Shown here in pieces: positions 54,327 to 64,000 of a DNA stretch of 64,000 nt. Within the stretch, counting starts at the first letter, position 1. Every line of letters begins with the position of its first letter. A program made the position numbers and the translations under genes. The stretch is from the NCBI RefSeq assembly GCF_900141995.1, contig NZ_FQZA01000003.1, forward strand, positions 186,001 through 250,000. The letters are read 5' to 3'. The notes beneath the pieces were generated by a model, which did not search any database, was not told the DNA's origin, and worked only from the letters and a program-made list of their open reading frames with translations. Source of the DNA: Palleronia salina (GTDB taxonomy: Bacteria > Pseudomonadota > Alphaproteobacteria > Rhodobacterales > Rhodobacteraceae).

Positions 54327-55568
54327 ATGGCGCTCGAAGGACTTCGCCAGCGCCTGACGGATCTGCCGCAGGGTCGATTCGGTGTCGCCGTGTCGGGCGG
54401 CAGCGATTCCATGGCGCTTCTGCACGTGGCCGCCGAGACGCTGGCTCCCGCCCGCCTCTGCGCCGTGACCGTCGATCATCGCCTGCGGCCCGAGGCGGCG
54501 GACGAGGCGCAGATGGTCGCGCGGTTCGCCGAGGGGCTTGGCGTATCGCACGATGTTCTGAGCTGGGCGGATGGTCCGTTCGCCCGCGAGACCTCCGGCA
54601 ACCTGTCCGAGCGGGCGCGCGAGGCGCGGTATCGCCTGATGGCCGACTGGGCGCGCGAGCGGGGGGTGGTCGGGGTCCTGCTGGGGCACACGGCGGATGA
54701 CGTGGCCGAGACCTTCGTCATGCGCCTTGGCCGGCGCGCGGGGCTGAAGGGGTTGGCGGCAATGGCGCCGGTCACGCATTTTCACGGCGTCCCGTTTCAC
54801 CGCCCCGCGCTCGACGAGCGGCGCGCAGCGCTGCGCGGCCACCTGTCCGGGGCAGGCCTGCACTGGATCGAGGACCCCAGCAACCGGGACCCGCGATACG
54901 ACCGGACGCGGGCGCGGGACGCTTTGCGGCACCTGTCAGCGGCCGGCCTGGACCCGGACGACATCGCCGCAGCGGCCACCCATCTGCGGGCGGCGGAGAT
55001 CGGCTTGCAGCATCTGTTGTCGGACTGGGCGACCCGCCACGCCCGGACGCACCGGGGGGCGAACCTGATCGACGCACCGGCCCTGTTCGATCTGCCGTCC
55101 GACCCGGCGCTGCGGGTTCTTGGCGGGGCCTTGCGCCATGTCACGGGCGTGGCCCATCCGCCCCGGGCCGCCGACCTGTCGCGTTTGCTTGCCGCTTTGC
55201 GTTCGGGCGATACCCGCGCGACGTTGCACGGCTGTCTCGTGACGCGCGACCGAACGGGAATCGCGGTCCTGCGCGAACCCGCGATGGCCGAGGCAAGCGT
55301 GCCGGTTCCGCTGGGCGCCACCTGGGACGATCGCTGGATCGTGATCGGCCCCGGGGAAAGCGGGATGAGCGTGAAAGCCGTCGGTGCGGCCGGGCTCTCC
55401 CAGCTCGGGAACTGGCGTGAGGCCGGCCTGCCGCGCGCGCAGGCGATGTCCGGGCCCGGCGTCTGGCGGGGCGAGACCCTGATCGCGGCGCCGGAACTGC
55501 TGCCGGATGGTCCATTTGCCTCAAAATTCGCCCGCGACGATTTTCCCGCATGGCTTGCCTCGCATTGA
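54327..55568 (+). CDS. tilS: tRNA(Ile)-lysidine synthase
   Basis: TilS converts C34 of the CAU-anticodon isoleucine tRNA to lysidine so it reads AUA. The 413-residue product has the PP-loop ATP motif SGGSDS, the LGHTADDVAETFVMRLGR region, the WIEDPSNRDPRYDRTRARD segment and a C-terminal tRNA-binding part. It lies between cpoB and ftsH, the usual alphaproteobacterial order. The lysidine tRNA itself is not in the window; the CAT-anticodon tRNA here is the elongator Met type. Confidence 0.93.
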   Translation: MALEGLRQRLTDLPQGRFGVAVSGGSDSMALLHVAAETLAPARLCAVTVDHRLRPEAADEAQMVARFAEGLGVSHDVLSWADGPFARETSGNLSERAREARYRLMADWARERGVVGVLLGHTADDVAETFVMRLGRRAGLKGLAAMAPVTHFHGVPFHRPALDERRAALRGHLSGAGLHWIEDPSNRDPRYDRTRARDALRHLSAAGLDPDDIAAAATHLRAAEIGLQHLLSDWATRHARTHRGANLIDAPALFDLPSDPALRVLGGALRHVTGVAHPPRAADLSRLLAALRSGDTRATLHGCLVTRDRTGIAVLREPAMAEASVPVPLGATWDDRWIVIGPGESGMSVKAVGAAGLSQLGNWREAGLPRAQAMSGPGVWRGETLIAAPELLPDGPFASKFARDDFPAWLASH

Positions 55569-55628
55569 AGACGCTGGCCTGATACCTATGTGCAAACCAT
55601 GCCGGCGAAGCCGGACGAACCCACGAAT

Positions 55629-55634
55629 AGGGAG
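55629..55634 (+). promoter_or_regulatory. Ribosome binding site fixing the TTG start of ftsH
   Basis: AGGGAG lies six bases before the TTG at 55641, which begins the conserved N-terminus. The upstream ATG at 55590 has no such site. Confidence 0.65.
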
Positions 55635-55640
55635 ATTTCC

Positions 55641-57557
<1,917 letters not shown>

Positions 57558-57611
57558 GCCTCAGCGGTCACGCGGGGCGGGGACCCTTAATCCGCCCACA
57601 GCGTTAAATCC

Positions 57612-57648
57612 GGGCCGTGCCAAGCAGTTGGCGCGGCCCTTGTCTTTC
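57612..57648 (+). terminator. Rho-independent terminator after ftsH
   Basis: Ten-base arms (GGGCCGTGCC/GGCGCGGCCC, one G-T pair) with an eight-base loop are followed by TTGTCTTTC. Confidence 0.75.
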
Positions 57649-57672
57649 ATCCTCGGACACGGTGCCGAATAC

Positions 57673-58314
57673 ATGCCCCGAACGACAGCCACCCATCGCC
57701 ATACCACCCTGCGCCTGGTCGTCTGGGCGCAGGCGGTGATCCTGGCCTTCGTCTTCCTGGACTTGCTGGTCAGCGACAGCGCCGATTGGCTGCTGCGGGA
57801 AGGGGGCAGCATCGAGACGGTCAGCGCGGTGCTGCTGGCCATGGCGGCGGTGGCCCACGCGCGGCTGCACGACCTGCGCCGCGACTGGCACGTCCCGGTC
57901 GGCCTGCTGCTGCTGTCGCTGCGCGAGCTGGACGCCGACAAGGCCTTCACGACCGAGGGCATCCTGCAAAGCAACCTCTACACCGATCCCGCGCCCTGGC
58001 CCGAAAAGGTGATCGGCGGCGCCGTGGTGCTGCTGGCCTTGGTCGTTCTTTACCGCCTGGCGCGCTACCAGCTGGTGCCGTGGCTCCGCGGCCTGTGGGC
58101 CGGCGATGGGTGGGCGTGGACCTTCACGCTGGCCGGTGTCCTCGTGGTTGTGGCCAAATCGCTTGACGGGATCGCCCGCAAGCTGGCACCGCTTGGTATC
58201 GACGTTTCTAACGACCTGGCCCGCTTCAGCGGACGGGTCGAGGAAAGCTTCGAGCTGATCTTCGCGCTGTGCCTGATCGCCGTGGTCGGGCTGTCGCGCC
58301 CGAGGGAGACCTGA
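57673..58314 (+). CDS. Hypothetical membrane protein
   Basis: A 213-residue protein with about five hydrophobic segments (LVVWAQAVILAFVFLDLLV, VSAVLLAMAAVAHARL, VPVGLLLLSLRELD, VIGGAVVLLALVVLYRLARY and WAWTFTLAGVLVVVAKSL), then a final helix FELIFALCLIAVVGL. The LSLRELDADKAF motif and the acidic/basic residues in the membrane are conspicuous. I do not recognise the family. It is followed after two bases by the MOSC gene, so co-expression is likely. The ATG at 57673 is chosen; the frame is open upstream through the terminator. Confidence 0.6.
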   Translation: MPRTTATHRHTTLRLVVWAQAVILAFVFLDLLVSDSADWLLREGGSIETVSAVLLAMAAVAHARLHDLRRDWHVPVGLLLLSLRELDADKAFTTEGILQSNLYTDPAPWPEKVIGGAVVLLALVVLYRLARYQLVPWLRGLWAGDGWAWTFTLAGVLVVVAKSLDGIARKLAPLGIDVSNDLARFSGRVEESFELIFALCLIAVVGLSRPRET

Positions 58315-58316
58315 GA

Positions 58317-58934
58317 ATGCCCGTTCTGGAACCGACCGATCACTCCTGCACCGTCGTCTGGCTGGGCCGCGTGGCCCATCGCGACCGGCCCGCCGTGGAC
58401 GGCGCCCCGGTGGACATCATGCCGCTGGATTTCGGTGGCATGGCGGGCGAACACCACGCGGGCGTGACGCGCGCGTCTTGCTCACGGGTCACCGCGCTGC
58501 ATCCCAAGGGCACCGAGATCGCCAACGTGCGGCAGCTGTCGATCCTGTCGCAGGAAGAGCTCGACGCCATCGCCGCCGACATGGGCACCGCGCCGCTGGA
58601 CCCCGCCTGGCTTGGTGCGTCACTGGTGGTGAAGGGGATCGACGATTTCACCCACCTGCCGCCATCCTCGCGGTTGCAGGGGGCGGATGGCGCCACCCTG
58701 GTCATCGACATGCTGAACCAGCCCTGCCAGTTCCCGGCCATGTCCATCACCGAGGCCCGGGGCGATGTGGGCAAGACCTTCAAGCGGGCCGCCGACCTGC
58801 GCCGCGGCGTCACCGCTTGGGTCGAGCGTCCGGGCACCCTGCGGCTGGGCGATACGCTGCGGCTGTTCGTTCCCGGCCAGCGGGCCTGGCGCGGCGGCCG
58901 GCAGGCGGCACCCGCCACGCGCGCCGCGGGCTGA
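58317..58934 (+). CDS. MOSC domain protein
   Basis: A 205-residue MOSC-fold protein (as in molybdenum cofactor sulfurase C-termini and YiiM), with blocks AGEHHAGVTRASCSRV, EIANVRQLSILSQEELDAIA, LGASLVVKGIDDFTHLPPSSRL and LVIDMLNQPCQFPAM. The cysteine in NQPCQ is the conserved family cysteine implicated in sulfur or molybdenum-cofactor binding. The physiological substrate is unknown. It is convergent with folD, with only three bases between stops. Confidence 0.82.
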   Translation: MPVLEPTDHSCTVVWLGRVAHRDRPAVDGAPVDIMPLDFGGMAGEHHAGVTRASCSRVTALHPKGTEIANVRQLSILSQEELDAIAADMGTAPLDPAWLGASLVVKGIDDFTHLPPSSRLQGADGATLVIDMLNQPCQFPAMSITEARGDVGKTFKRAADLRRGVTAWVERPGTLRLGDTLRLFVPGQRAWRGGRQAAPATRAAG

Positions 58935-58937
58935 CGC

Positions 58938-59828
58938 TCAGGCGGTCAGGCCCTCGGGCTCGGGCAGGTCATGCGCGCGGCAATAGGCCGTGACCGTGTT
59001 GGCCAGCAGGCAGGCGATGGTCATGGGGCCGACTCCGCCCGGCACCGGCGTGATGGCGCCGGCAACCGACGCGCAGCTGTCGAAATGGCAATCGCCCACG
59101 AGGCGGTTCTTGCCGTCCCGCTCGACCCGGTTGATGCCCACGTCGATCACGGTGGCCCCGGCCTTCAGGTAATCGCCCGTCACCATCTCGGGCCGGCCCA
59201 CGGCCGCCACCAGGATATCGGCGCGGCGCGTCACGTCCTGCAGGTCGCGGGTCCGCGAATGGGCGATGGTGACCGTGCAGCTTTCGCTGAGCAGCAGTTG
59301 CGCCATGGGCTTGCCCACGATGTTTGACCGGCCCAGCACCACGGCGTTCAGCCCCGACAGCGATCCGCAATGTTCGCGCAGCATCAGCAGGCAGCCCAGG
59401 GGCGTGCAGGGCACCATGGAGCGTTGCCCGGTCGCCAGCCGTCCCACATTCGAGACGTGGAACCCGTCGACATCCTTGGACGGGTCGATCGAGTTGATGA
59501 CGAGCTCGGCGTCGATCTGCGCGGGCAGGGGCAGCTGCACCAGGATGCCGTGCACCGCCCCGTCGGCATTCAGCTTGGCGATCAGCGCCAGCAGCTCGGC
59601 CTCGCCGGTGGTTTCGGGCAAGCGATACTCGAACGACTCCATCCCGCATTCCTTGGTCATCTTGCCCTTGGAGCGGACATAGACCTGGCTTGCGGGGTCA
59701 TCGCCGACCAGCACCACGGCCAGCCCGGGCGTGACGCCCCGTTCGTCGCGCAGGCGCGCCACGTGGTCGGCCACGCGGCCGCGGATGCGGGCGGCGAAAT
59801 TCTTGCCATCGATGGTCTGTGCGGTCAT
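58938..59828 (-). CDS. folD: Bifunctional methylene-THF dehydrogenase/cyclohydrolase
   Basis: FolD interconverts 5,10-methylene-THF, methenyl-THF and 10-formyl-THF with NADP. The 296-residue protein has the catalytic [14 protein letters not shown] lysine region, [27 protein letters not shown], the nucleotide motif [18 protein letters not shown] and the C-terminal [15 protein letters not shown]. It lies 52 bases downstream of fhs on the same strand, an expected C1-metabolism pair. Confidence 0.96.
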   Translation of the reverse strand: MTAQTIDGKNFAARIRGRVADHVARLRDERGVTPGLAVVLVGDDPASQVYVRSKGKMTKECGMESFEYRLPETTGEAELLALIAKLNADGAVHGILVQLPLPAQIDAELVINSIDPSKDVDGFHVSNVGRLATGQRSMVPCTPLGCLLMLREHCGSLSGLNAVVLGRSNIVGKPMAQLLLSESCTVTIAHSRTRDLQDVTRRADILVAAVGRPEMVTGDYLKAGATVIDVGINRVERDGKNRLVGDCHFDSCASVAGAITPVPGGVGPMTIACLLANTVTAYCRAHDLPEPEGLTA

Positions 59829-59880
59829 GGCGTGGTCTCCTTGCGGGGGCGTGCGGCGTCGGGGTAATCCCGCCCGCCGC

Positions 59881-61557
59881 CTAGAACAAGCCTTCGATAT
59901 CGCCTGCGTCGTTCAGGCCGATCGCCTCGGCCGAGGGCACGCGGGGCAGGCCGGGCATGGTCATGATCTCGCCGCAGATGGCGACGACGAACCCCGCGCC
60001 GGCCGACAGCCGCACCTCGCGCACGGGGATGGTGAACCCGGTGGGCGCGCCGCGGGCCTCGGGGTCGGTGGAAAAGCTGTATTGGGTCTTGGCCATGCAG
60101 ACCGGAAGGTGGCCGTGGCCCTGGTCTTCCCATTGCTTCAGCTGGGCGCGGATCTTGCTGTCCATCTGGGCGCCGTCGGCGCGGTAGATGCGGCGACAGA
60201 TCGTGTCGATCTTGTCGGCCAAGCCCATCTCGTCGGGATAGAGCGGCGCGAAATCCGCCCCGCCCGCCTCGATGGTGGCGACCACCTTCGCGGCCAGGTC
60301 GCGCGTCCCGTCCGAGCCGTTGGCCCAGTGCTTGCACAGGATGGCCTCGGCGCCCTGGCCGGCGATGAAATCCTGCACCGCCGCGATCTCGGCCTCGGTG
60401 TCGCCGGCGAAGTGGTTGATCGCCACGACCACTGGCACGCCGAAGCCGCGCAGGTTTTCCAGGTGGCGGCCCAGGTTGGCACAGCCCGCCTGCACGGCAT
60501 CCACGTTCTCGGCCCCCAGGTCGGCCTTCTTCACGCCGCCGTTCATCTTCATCGCCCGCACCGTGGCGACCAGCACGACGCAATCGGGGGCAAGACCCGC
60601 CTTGCGGCACTTGATGTTCATGAACTTCTCGGCGCCCAGGTCGGCGCCGAACCCGGCCTCGGTCACCACGTAATCGGCCAGCTTCAGCGCCGTGGTGGTG
60701 GCGATGACCGAGTTACAGCCATGAGCGATGTTGGCGAAGGGGCCGCCGTGGACGAAGGCGGGATTGTTCTCCAGCGTCTGCACCAGGTTGGGCTGCATCG
60801 CGTCCTTCAGCAGCACCGTCATGGCGCCGTCGGCCTTGATGTCGCGTGCGTAGACCGGTGTGCGGTCGCGGGTGTAGGCCACGATGATCGCGCCCAGCCG
60901 ATCCTGCAGGTCCGCCAGGGACGAGGCGAGGCACAGGCAGGCCATGACCTCGGACGCCACTGTGATGTCGAACCCGGCCTCGCGCGGGAAGCCGTTGGCG
61001 ACGCCGCCCAGCGACGTGGTGATCTGGCGCAGCGCGCGGTCGTTCATGTCCATCACCCGCCGCCAGGTCACGCGGCGGGTATCGATCCCGAGCTCGTTGC
61101 CCCAGTAGATGTGATTGTCGATCATCGCCGACAGCAGGTTGTGGGCGCTGGTGATGGCGTGGAAATCGCCCGTGAAATGCAGGTTCATGTCCTCCATCGG
61201 GACCACCTGCGCGTAGCCGCCCCCCGCGGCGCCGCCCTTCATCCCGAAGCATGGCCCGAGCGACGCCTCGCGGATGCAGATCGCGGCCTTCTTCCCGATG
61301 GCGCTCAGCCCGTCCCCCAGGCCCACGGTGGTGGTCGTCTTGCCCTCACCGGCGGGGGTCGGGTTCACGGCGGTCACGAGGATCAGCTTGCCGTTGGGCC
61401 GGTCGGCGAGGCTGTCGATGAAGGGCTGTCCGATCTTGGCCTTGTCGTGGCCGTAGGGCACGAGATCGTCGGCGCCGATCCCCAGCTTGGCGCCGATTTC
61501 GCCGATGGGCCGTTTCTTCGCCGCCCGCGCGATCTCGATATCCGATGTGAATGCCAT
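59881..61557 (-). CDS. fhs: Formate-tetrahydrofolate ligase
   Basis: A 558-residue enzyme that makes 10-formyl-THF from formate, THF and ATP. It starts [21 protein letters not shown] and has the P-loop [16 protein letters not shown], the [27 protein letters not shown] block and [19 protein letters not shown]. The frame extends to 61674, but the ATG at 61557 is preceded by GGGGAGGG and matches the family start. Together with folD it feeds formate into the C1 pool. Confidence 0.96.
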   Translation of the reverse strand: MAFTSDIEIARAAKKRPIGEIGAKLGIGADDLVPYGHDKAKIGQPFIDSLADRPNGKLILVTAVNPTPAGEGKTTTTVGLGDGLSAIGKKAAICIREASLGPCFGMKGGAAGGGYAQVVPMEDMNLHFTGDFHAITSAHNLLSAMIDNHIYWGNELGIDTRRVTWRRVMDMNDRALRQITTSLGGVANGFPREAGFDITVASEVMACLCLASSLADLQDRLGAIIVAYTRDRTPVYARDIKADGAMTVLLKDAMQPNLVQTLENNPAFVHGGPFANIAHGCNSVIATTTALKLADYVVTEAGFGADLGAEKFMNIKCRKAGLAPDCVVLVATVRAMKMNGGVKKADLGAENVDAVQAGCANLGRHLENLRGFGVPVVVAINHFAGDTEAEIAAVQDFIAGQGAEAILCKHWANGSDGTRDLAAKVVATIEAGGADFAPLYPDEMGLADKIDTICRRIYRADGAQMDSKIRAQLKQWEDQGHGHLPVCMAKTQYSFSTDPEARGAPTGFTIPVREVRLSAGAGFVVAICGEIMTMPGLPRVPSAEAIGLNDAGDIEGLF

Positions 61558-61740
61558 GGCCCGTGCCCTCCCCTGCGCAATGCCTGCCCAAGGTGTAGCG
61601 GGCCGTTTCCGACCCGGACAGCGGGTTTGCGACGCCTGCCCGGACGGTTGCGGCGGGGGCGGCGGGAAAATCACGCTTCGGTGATGGACCCGAATGCGCC
61701 CGGCGCAGTTGTTTGTGCAGACCCTGACGGGAGCAAGACA

Positions 61741-61815
61741 ATGACGAGTGTAAGCATGGCAATTTATGGCGGGATGATGCTGGGGATGACCCTGGCGACC
61801 TTCGCGCTCATCTGA
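61741..61815 (+). CDS. 24-residue single-helix membrane peptide
   Basis: A tiny frame with ATG 61741 and stop TGA 61813-61815. It is preceded by GGGAG seven bases upstream and followed 37 bases later by a strong intrinsic terminator. The product ([24 protein letters not shown]) is almost entirely hydrophobic, rich in Met and Gly, and would form one membrane helix. It resembles small accessory subunits of membrane complexes in style (such as CydX or CcoQ), but no homology is recognised. The frame is also open upstream, so a longer product (ATG 61684) cannot be excluded. Confidence 0.5.
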   Translation: MTSVSMAIYGGMMLGMTLATFALI

Positions 61816-61852
61816 TCCATTTCCAGTAACGGTCGTGAAAGCGGCCGAAATG

Positions 61853-61892
61853 AAAGGCCGCGCCTTCCCTTTCCCTCGGGCGCGGCCTTTTT
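61853..61892 (+). terminator. Rho-independent terminator after the 24-residue gene
   Basis: Twelve-base perfect arms (AAAGGCCGCGCC/GGCGCGGCCTTT) enclose a 14-base loop and are followed by Ts. On the minus strand it could also stop transcripts of the thioesterase gene. Confidence 0.85.
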
Positions 61893-61912
61893 CATGCCCG
61901 AAGACCGGGTTG

Positions 61913-62317
61913 TCAGACCGGCAGCATCGTTCCCTGGAGAAGCGCGATCTCGACGCGCCGGTCGTCCGTTTCGGCCCAGACCGTCGCCCGTACGACGGTG
62001 ATGCGGCGTCCCGGCTTCACCACCTCGCCCACGGCAACCAGGCGGTCCCCCTGTGCGGGGCGGAGCAGGTTGATCTTCATCTCGGTGGTCAGGACGTCCT
62101 GACCGTCTTCCATCATCGACAGCGCTGCGTAACCGGCTGCCGAGTCGCCGATCGCGAAGGTCAGGCCGGCGTGGCCGAAACCCTGCTGCTGTCGGGATCC
62201 GGGCAGGATCGGCGCGGTGATCGTCACGCGGCCCGGCGCGACCTCGGCCAGGTCCGCGCCCAGGGTCGCCATCATCGACTGGCGGTCGAAATTGGCGCGG
62301 ATGTCCTCGGGGCTCAC
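61913..62317 (-). CDS. PaaI-family hotdog thioesterase
   Basis: A 134-residue hotdog-fold acyl-CoA thioesterase-like protein. [22 protein letters not shown] is the PaaI/4HBT motif with the conserved HxG and acidic catalytic helix, followed by [39 protein letters not shown]. The start is inferred as GTG 62317, which overlaps the pdeM stop (GTGA); the frame itself is open to 62419. The substrate is unknown. It is coupled to DNA-repair-associated genes. Confidence 0.8.
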   Translation of the reverse strand: MSPEDIRANFDRQSMMATLGADLAEVAPGRVTITAPILPGSRQQQGFGHAGLTFAIGDSAAGYAALSMMEDGQDVLTTEMKINLLRPAQGDRLVAVGEVVKPGRRITVVRATVWAETDDRRVEIALLQGTMLPV

Positions 62318-62982
62318 GCGGCCATCCGGGGCAGGGGCACCTGCGCCGGGTGCGGCCCGGTCAGCACGGCCCGCGCATCGGCGCCCATCAGGCCGCGCAG
62401 ATGCGGGGTCCGCCAGCACAGCCCGCCGGTGAACGTGCCGTAGGCGGGCAGGATCATGTGCCGCCGGTCCACCAGGAAACAGGGCCGCGACACGGCCTTG
62501 CCGCGCAGGCCCAGCCGCGCCTTCGGGTGGTAGTGTCCGGTGACCTCGCCCCGCGCGGGGGTGGCGATGTGGCGGAACATCAGCGGCCCGATCTGCACCA
62601 TCTGCGCGGCAGTGCCGCCCAGGTCGCTGGGCGCGGGGTCATGATTGCCCGCGATCCACGTCCAGTCGCGCCCGGCCTGCATGCGGGCGATGGCCGCGCG
62701 GTCGGAGGCATCCAGCCCGGCGGTCGCCGCGTCGTCGTCGAGCGAGTCGCCCAGGCAGATCACACGGGCGGGGTCCAGTTGCGCCACGTCCTCTTCCAGC
62801 CGGGCGAGCGTGTCGCGCGTCTCGTAGGGGGGAAGCATCTGGCCGGCGCGGCGGGCGATCCGCTCGGACTTGCCAAGGTGCAGGTCCGACACGACCAGCA
62901 GCCCCTCGTCGGGCCAGTGCAGCGCGCCCGAGCCATGGGCGTGCAGCCGCGCCCCGCAAAGATCGATCTGGATGAAGTTCAT
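62314..62982 (-). CDS. pdeM: Ligase-associated DNA damage response endonuclease PdeM
   Basis: A 222-residue metallophosphoesterase of the ligase-associated DNA-repair set. The metal motifs are SDLHLGKSERIARRAGQMLPPYE, GDSLDD, GNHDP and GHYHPK. The family is found with an ATP-dependent DNA ligase, an MBL exonuclease and an Lhr-like helicase; here the helicase gene lies directly upstream on the same strand. It overlaps the thioesterase start by four bases. Confidence 0.9.
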   Translation of the reverse strand: MNFIQIDLCGARLHAHGSGALHWPDEGLLVVSDLHLGKSERIARRAGQMLPPYETRDTLARLEEDVAQLDPARVICLGDSLDDDAATAGLDASDRAAIARMQAGRDWTWIAGNHDPAPSDLGGTAAQMVQIGPLMFRHIATPARGEVTGHYHPKARLGLRGKAVSRPCFLVDRRHMILPAYGTFTGGLCWRTPHLRGLMGADARAVLTGPHPAQVPLPRMAA

Positions 62983-63019
62983 TCTTCGTTCTTAGCCAAA
63001 CCGGGGCGGGTGCGGCAAG

Positions 63020-64000
63020 TCAGTATGGCACCCGCCAGTGCCGTTTTTCCGCCCCCGGATCCATGTCGAGCCCGGCGGTGTCCATGAGCCGTGCGGCCTC
63101 TTCCGCCAGCAGCCGTTCGGTGGCGGCGCCTTCGACAGGGACACGTCCCGCTTCGAGGAACAGGGGGGCGGCCAGCGGCGTCACCCGGTCCAGCACCACG
63201 TGGTCGACCCGGCCGGCCGTGCGCATGAGCATGTCCTCGATCCGGCCGAAATCCACGAGACCCTTCAGCGCCTCTTCGCGCGTGATGTCCATCAGCAGGT
63301 GGTCGGGATCGTATTTCAGCAGCACGTCGTAGAGGATGTCGGCGCTAAACGTGGCCTGCTTGCCGGACTTGCGCTGGCCCCGGGTCGTGCGCTCGATCAG
63401 CCCCGAGATCGCCGCCGACTGCTTGAACGTGCGCTTCATCACGGCGTTGCCGGCCAGCCACGTCTCGAACGTCTCGTGCAGGTCGTCGCGGTCGAACAGC
63501 GGCTCGGGGTGCACCAGCGTATCCAGCCCCCAGATCAGCGTGGCGTAGTCGGTGGCGACGAACCCCATGGGATGCAGGCCCTGCTGCTCCATCCGGGCGG
63601 TCAGCAGCAGGCCCAGCGTCTGCATCGCGTTGCGCCCGGCGAAACCGTAGACGCAGGTGTGCTCACGCCCGTCATGGGGGAACGATTCGATCAGGATCCG
63701 GTCGGTCTGCGGCAGTTGGCTGCGCTCGCGTTGCAGATGCAGCCAGTCGCGGGTGTCCTTCGGCAGGTCGGGCCAGTCGTCCTGCCGGAACATGCGCAGG
63801 ATGCGCTCGCTCAGCTGGGTCGATGTGGCGAACTTGGTGCCCATGAAGGTGGCGATCTTGGGTTCGCGATCCGCGCGGCGGGTGACCTCGACCACCATTT
63901 CGCGCAGGCCCTCGTAGCGGACGATCTGCCCGCCCATGAGGAACGTGTCGCCGGGGGTCAGGGTGGCGGCAAAGCCCTCCTCGATCTCGCCAAGGGGCGT
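63020..64000 (-). CDS. Ligase-associated DEXH-box helicase (Lhr-like), C-terminal part
   Basis: The last ~326 residues of a large helicase; the gene runs off the right edge of the window. Visible are the GEIEEGFAATLTPGDTFLMGGQIVRYEGLREM segment, KFATSTQLSERILRMF, the FPHDGREHTCVYGFAGRNAMQTLGLLLTARMEQQG region and QRKSGKQATFSADILYDVL. All are typical of Lhr/ligase-associated helicase C-termini. The helicase motifs I-VI are not in the window. It is the first visible gene of helicase-pdeM-thioesterase and probably acts in strand-break repair with the associated ligase. Confidence 0.88.
   Translation of the reverse strand, partial: TPLGEIEEGFAATLTPGDTFLMGGQIVRYEGLREMVVEVTRRADREPKIATFMGTKFATSTQLSERILRMFRQDDWPDLPKDTRDWLHLQRERSQLPQTDRILIESFPHDGREHTCVYGFAGRNAMQTLGLLLTARMEQQGLHPMGFVATDYATLIWGLDTLVHPEPLFDRDDLHETFETWLAGNAVMKRTFKQSAAISGLIERTTRGQRKSGKQATFSADILYDVLLKYDPDHLLMDITREEALKGLVDFGRIEDMLMRTAGRVDHVVLDRVTPLAAPLFLEAGRVPVEGAATERLLAEEAARLMDTAGLDMDPGAEKRHWRVPY

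Overview
The window is a high-GC chromosomal segment of an alphaproteobacterium, most likely order Rhodobacterales (Roseobacter/Rhodobacter group). The reasons are the CycM-type membrane-anchored cytochrome c, the complete ybgC-tolQRAB-pal-cpoB-tilS-ftsH block, a TRAP carboxylate transporter, the YejABEF peptide importer, and frequent TTG and GTG starts with 1-4 base overlaps. It is almost entirely core genome. No phage, insertion sequence, integron or CRISPR array was seen.

Layout. 0-7 kb: a cut secreted-protein gene, hemF, an SDR protein, an RsmC-like methyltransferase and clpS on the minus strand; a HAD phosphatase and a SPOR-tailed D,D-carboxypeptidase on the plus strand; then a coupled lipid kinase/phosphoesterase pair. 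7-13 kb: yejABEF. 13.5-20 kb: cycM, pheA, xerC with a DUF484 gene, priA and a DUF2189 membrane protein. 20-26 kb: a SurA-N-like periplasmic protein, an MFS carrier, msrA, a sodium/solute symporter, prmA and two small proteins. 26.7-29.8 kb: ruvC-ruvA-[GIY-YIG protein]-ruvB. 30-37 kb: an orphan membrane protein, rimO, an adaptor plus processive glycosyltransferase pair resembling the mixed-linkage beta-glucan system BgsBA, an MscS channel and tRNA-Met. 37-41 kb: YbbP/YbbA-like ABC exporter with a divergent TesA-like esterase. 41-46 kb: LysR, DUF1445 protein and TRAP DctPQM. 46-57.6 kb: two genes coupled into ybgC, one split by a C8 tract, then Tol-Pal, tilS and ftsH. 57.6-64 kb: a membrane protein, MOSC protein, folD, fhs, a 24-residue membrane peptide gene, and the thioesterase-pdeM-helicase group, cut at the right edge.

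The most interesting points are: a GIY-YIG endonuclease-family gene seamlessly embedded between ruvA and ruvB, with a GTGA overlap into ruvB and an AT-richer composition; a membrane-anchored solenoid protein whose frame is broken exactly at an eight-C run, directly upstream of ybgC-tol; the BgsBA-like glucan pair; and a tiny single-helix membrane protein with its own ribosome binding site and terminator. Products are inferred from the translated sequence and family knowledge; no database search was run.
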